Of a stretch of DNA of 64,000 nucleotides, positions 61,383 to 64,000 are shown one piece after another. The notes beneath the pieces are model-generated. The model searched no databases. It worked only from the letters and a program-made list of their open reading frames with translations, and was not told the DNA's origin. Position 1 is the first letter of the stretch. Each line of letters opens with the position of its first letter. The DNA comes from Sulfurimonas sp. (GTDB taxonomy: Bacteria; Campylobacterota; Campylobacteria; Campylobacterales; Sulfurimonadaceae): the NCBI RefSeq assembly GCF_014859695.1, contig NZ_JACUTS010000001.1, forward strand, positions 1 through 64,000, in the 5' to 3' direction. The translations under genes and the position numbers were made by a program.

Positions 61383-62171
61383 TTGAGATTTATTTATTTG
61401 GCTTTTGTTTTTACTTTTGTAGTAACATTGAGCGGTTGTAGTTCAAAGACGCTAGAGAAGCCAAGCGAGGTTGCAGTTGTTGAGCAAGAAAGCGATGACT
61501 TTAACGGCGAACTAGAAGGGTTTTCGGACGAGTTTGAAGACAAAGAGGTTTATGACCCGTTTAGCGGTTATAACAGAGCCATGACGACCTTTAATGACGG
61601 CATGTATGAGTATGCACTTAAGCCTGTTGCAAATGGATACAACTATGTGATGCATGTTGAAGTTAGAGAGAGTGTGAAAAACTTCTTTAACAATCTCTAC
61701 TTTCCTATGCGATTTGTAAACAACGTTTTGCAAGGCAAGTTTTCTTACGCTGCCGAAGAGACGGGGCGCTTTGTCATCAACACAACAGTGGGGATACTTG
61801 GGCTTTTTGATCCTGCAAAAGTACACTTTAACCTTGAAGTGCATAATGAGGATTTTGGTCAGACTTTAGGATTTTACGGAGTAGGGAGCGGCCCTCATAT
61901 AGTACTTCCTCTTTTTGGACCATCAAACTTAAGAGATTTAATAGGTATGTATCCTGACGCTCTGCTTAGTCCGCTTGACTACACAGAGAGAAGTTACTGG
62001 ACATTGACTGATACATGGCCTGAGTATTTGGGTGCAAAAACAGTGGAAAAAGTCAACTATATCTCTTTAAATATGGACAGGTATGAGAAGATGAGAGGAG
62101 ATGCGGTTGATTTGTACCCGTATTTCAGAGATGTTTATGAGCAGTATCGAAACAAACAGATTGAGGAGTAA
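61383..62171 (+). CDS. mlaA: MlaA (VacJ) lipoprotein
   Basis: Lipobox LSGCSSK; DPFSGYNRAMTTFNDGMYEY...GPSNLRDLIG. Confidence 0.93.
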   Translation: MRFIYLAFVFTFVVTLSGCSSKTLEKPSEVAVVEQESDDFNGELEGFSDEFEDKEVYDPFSGYNRAMTTFNDGMYEYALKPVANGYNYVMHVEVRESVKNFFNNLYFPMRFVNNVLQGKFSYAAEETGRFVINTTVGILGLFDPAKVHFNLEVHNEDFGQTLGFYGVGSGPHIVLPLFGPSNLRDLIGMYPDALLSPLDYTERSYWTLTDTWPEYLGAKTVEKVNYISLNMDRYEKMRGDAVDLYPYFRDVYEQYRNKQIEE

Positions 62172-62174
62172 AAG

Positions 62175-62777
62175 TTGAAAAATATCTTTAAAAAAATAGT
62201 TGTGTTATGTGTGGCGCTGCTTTTTGCGCAAAATTTGGCGGCAGATGAGCAGAGTAATCTGAAAAATCGTTTTTTAGACAAAATAAATGAAGTGATATTA
62301 ATAGTTGAAGATAAAAGACTCTCTAAAGATGATAGAAACCGTAGTATTGTAAAAGCATTGACTCCGATGTTTGATTTTGAGCTTATGGCAAAACTAAGCC
62401 TCGGAAATGCATGGAGAGAGCTTAAAAAAGAGAACCAAGAGAGATTTATAGAGTTATATGTAGAGAGAATGAAACAGTCTTACTCTGCAAAAATTGATGC
62501 TTATGAAGATGAGAAGGTTGAGGTTAAAAAGATTGAGCAGCCGCAGAAAAACAGAATAGCCCTCACAACAGACCTTGTAGGCAAATCTGAAAAACTGGAG
62601 ATTGTCTATAAATACCACAAGCCAAGCTCAAAACAGGCGGACAAGGATGAGTGGCTTGTATATGACGTAGAGATTTTAGGAGTCAGCATTTTAAAAACCG
62701 ACAGAGCTCAATTTAAAGAGTTTTTACAGACAAAAAGCATATACGAACTTATGGATGCTTTGGTTAAGCAGTCGTAA
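62175..62777 (+). CDS. mlaC: MlaC/Ttg2D-like phospholipid-binding protein
   Basis: Signal peptide; FDFELMAKLSLGNAWRELKKENQERFIELYVERM. Confidence 0.92.
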   Translation: MKNIFKKIVVLCVALLFAQNLAADEQSNLKNRFLDKINEVILIVEDKRLSKDDRNRSIVKALTPMFDFELMAKLSLGNAWRELKKENQERFIELYVERMKQSYSAKIDAYEDEKVEVKKIEQPQKNRIALTTDLVGKSEKLEIVYKYHKPSSKQADKDEWLVYDVEILGVSILKTDRAQFKEFLQTKSIYELMDALVKQS

Positions 62778-62780
62778 ATA

Positions 62781-64000
62781 ATGTTAGAGAGTCTATACAA
62801 AAACTATATTTTAAAATACCCAAAAATTGTTCTAGCACTCATGAGCGCCTTTATAGTAGTCATGGCTCTTTTTGCCTTTAGGCTGGAGATTGACGCAAGT
62901 GCCGAGACACTTCTTCTTGAAGATGATAAAGATTTAGAGTACACAAGAGATGTGCTTAAGAGGTTTGAAGCGCCGAACTTTTTGGTTGTTACCTACACCG
63001 CGCAAGATGACCTTCTCAGTGATGAGAATATTGCAAACATTAAGAAATTAAGCTCGCAGGTACAAACTCTTGAGGTAGTACAGAGTATCAACTCTATAGT
63101 AAATGTTCCGCTTTTGCAATCTCCTCCGGTTGAGCTAAAAGAACTCCTTAAAGATATACCGACGTTAGAATCCCCTAAAATTGACAAGAGTTTGGTAAAG
63201 CAGGAATTTTTAACAAGTGCTATCTATAAAAGAAATCTGGTAAGTGATGATTTTATGACTACCGCATTGATGGTAAACCTTAAAAGAGATGAGAAATATT
63301 TTAGTCTTATAGACAACAGAGACAGATTTGTAAAGCTTAAAAAGCAAAAAGAGCTGAGTGAGGATGAGAAGGGAAGTTATAAAAAAGCTGAGACAGAACT
63401 CAAAGAGTATAGAGATATTCTAAGAGAAGAAACTCATCAAATGATACTGAAACTAAGAGAAATTCTCAAAAATTTTGAGCAGGAGCACAGCAACGTCAAA
63501 CTCCATCTAGGCGGGGTCGAGATGATTGCCGATGATATGGTTGAATTTGTAAAGTATGACCTGAAAACCTTTGGGTTTTTGATAGTCATACTTCTTATAG
63601 CAGTTCTATATATACTTCTTAAGAAGGTGCAGTGGGTTGTTATAGCACTTTTTATCTGCACCACTTCGCTTATTGTTACAAGCGGACTTTTGGGGCTTTT
63701 TGGCTGGGAGATAACGGTTGTCTCTTCAAACTATATCTCGCTGCAGCTTATTATGAACATGTCGCTGGTCGTGCATCTTATAGTGAGGTACAAAGAGTTA
63801 TATGCCCATGATAAACATGATACGCAGAGGGAAATAACGCTAGACACTGTGCTCTCCATGGCAAAACCCTCTTTCTTTGTTGTAATTACAACTATGGCTG
63901 GATTTAGCTCTTTGGTTTTTAGCGGTATTTTGCCGGTTATAAACTTTGGGTGGATGATGAGTACGGGGATAGTTGTCTCACTTCTTATGACATATATTCT
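62781..64000 (+). CDS. MMPL/RND family transporter, truncated by window end
   Basis: ORF from ATG 62781 (MLESLYKNYILKYPKIVLALMSAFIVV...ETLLLEDDKDLEYTRDVLKRF), open to 64000; TM segments after periplasmic loop. Confidence 0.9.
   Translation, partial: MLESLYKNYILKYPKIVLALMSAFIVVMALFAFRLEIDASAETLLLEDDKDLEYTRDVLKRFEAPNFLVVTYTAQDDLLSDENIANIKKLSSQVQTLEVVQSINSIVNVPLLQSPPVELKELLKDIPTLESPKIDKSLVKQEFLTSAIYKRNLVSDDFMTTALMVNLKRDEKYFSLIDNRDRFVKLKKQKELSEDEKGSYKKAETELKEYRDILREETHQMILKLREILKNFEQEHSNVKLHLGGVEMIADDMVEFVKYDLKTFGFLIVILLIAVLYILLKKVQWVVIALFICTTSLIVTSGLLGLFGWEITVVSSNYISLQLIMNMSLVVHLIVRYKELYAHDKHDTQREITLDTVLSMAKPSFFVVITTMAGFSSLVFSGILPVINFGWMMSTGIVVSLLMTYI

Overview
The window looks like a Campylobacterota chromosome segment (Sulfurimonas-like; lineage inferred from gene content only). 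I see no rRNA, tRNA or CRISPR. Most of it is ordinary housekeeping: ligA, tlyA, ribF, truD, atpB, gatB, gpsA, prmC, ftsA/ftsZ, bioA, dnaJ, mltA, recR, and mlaA/mlaC followed by an RND gene. The dominant accessory content is a large nitrous-oxide-respiration region (~27.6-50.7 kb). It holds a clade-II-type nosZ with C-terminal cytochrome c and the nosB-D-G-C1-C2-H-F-(NosL)-Y-(NosL) genes. A second module contains a tandem-domain NosL, a MacB/LolD-type ABC transporter, a polytopic HCPFC membrane protein and a NosL lipoprotein. Also present are two Crp/Fnr regulators, a pentaheme cytochrome, a two-component system and a porin. The most checkable new observations are: (1) three Crp/Fnr-type palindromes (upstream of nosZ, an OmpW-like gene and an NMT1-ABC-NnrS operon), each with exactly 22 nt to a TAnnAT -10-like hexamer; (2) two promoters (porin and DUF302 gene) sharing an identical 18-bp direct-repeat operator ATTAACAAAAAGTTAACA followed by exactly 20 nt and TATACT; (3) a NosL/ABC module distinct from nosDFY; (4) an inverted pair of structured ~115+ bp repeats flanking a DASS transporter; (5) a stranded outer-membrane beta-barrel C-terminus beside a patatin gene.
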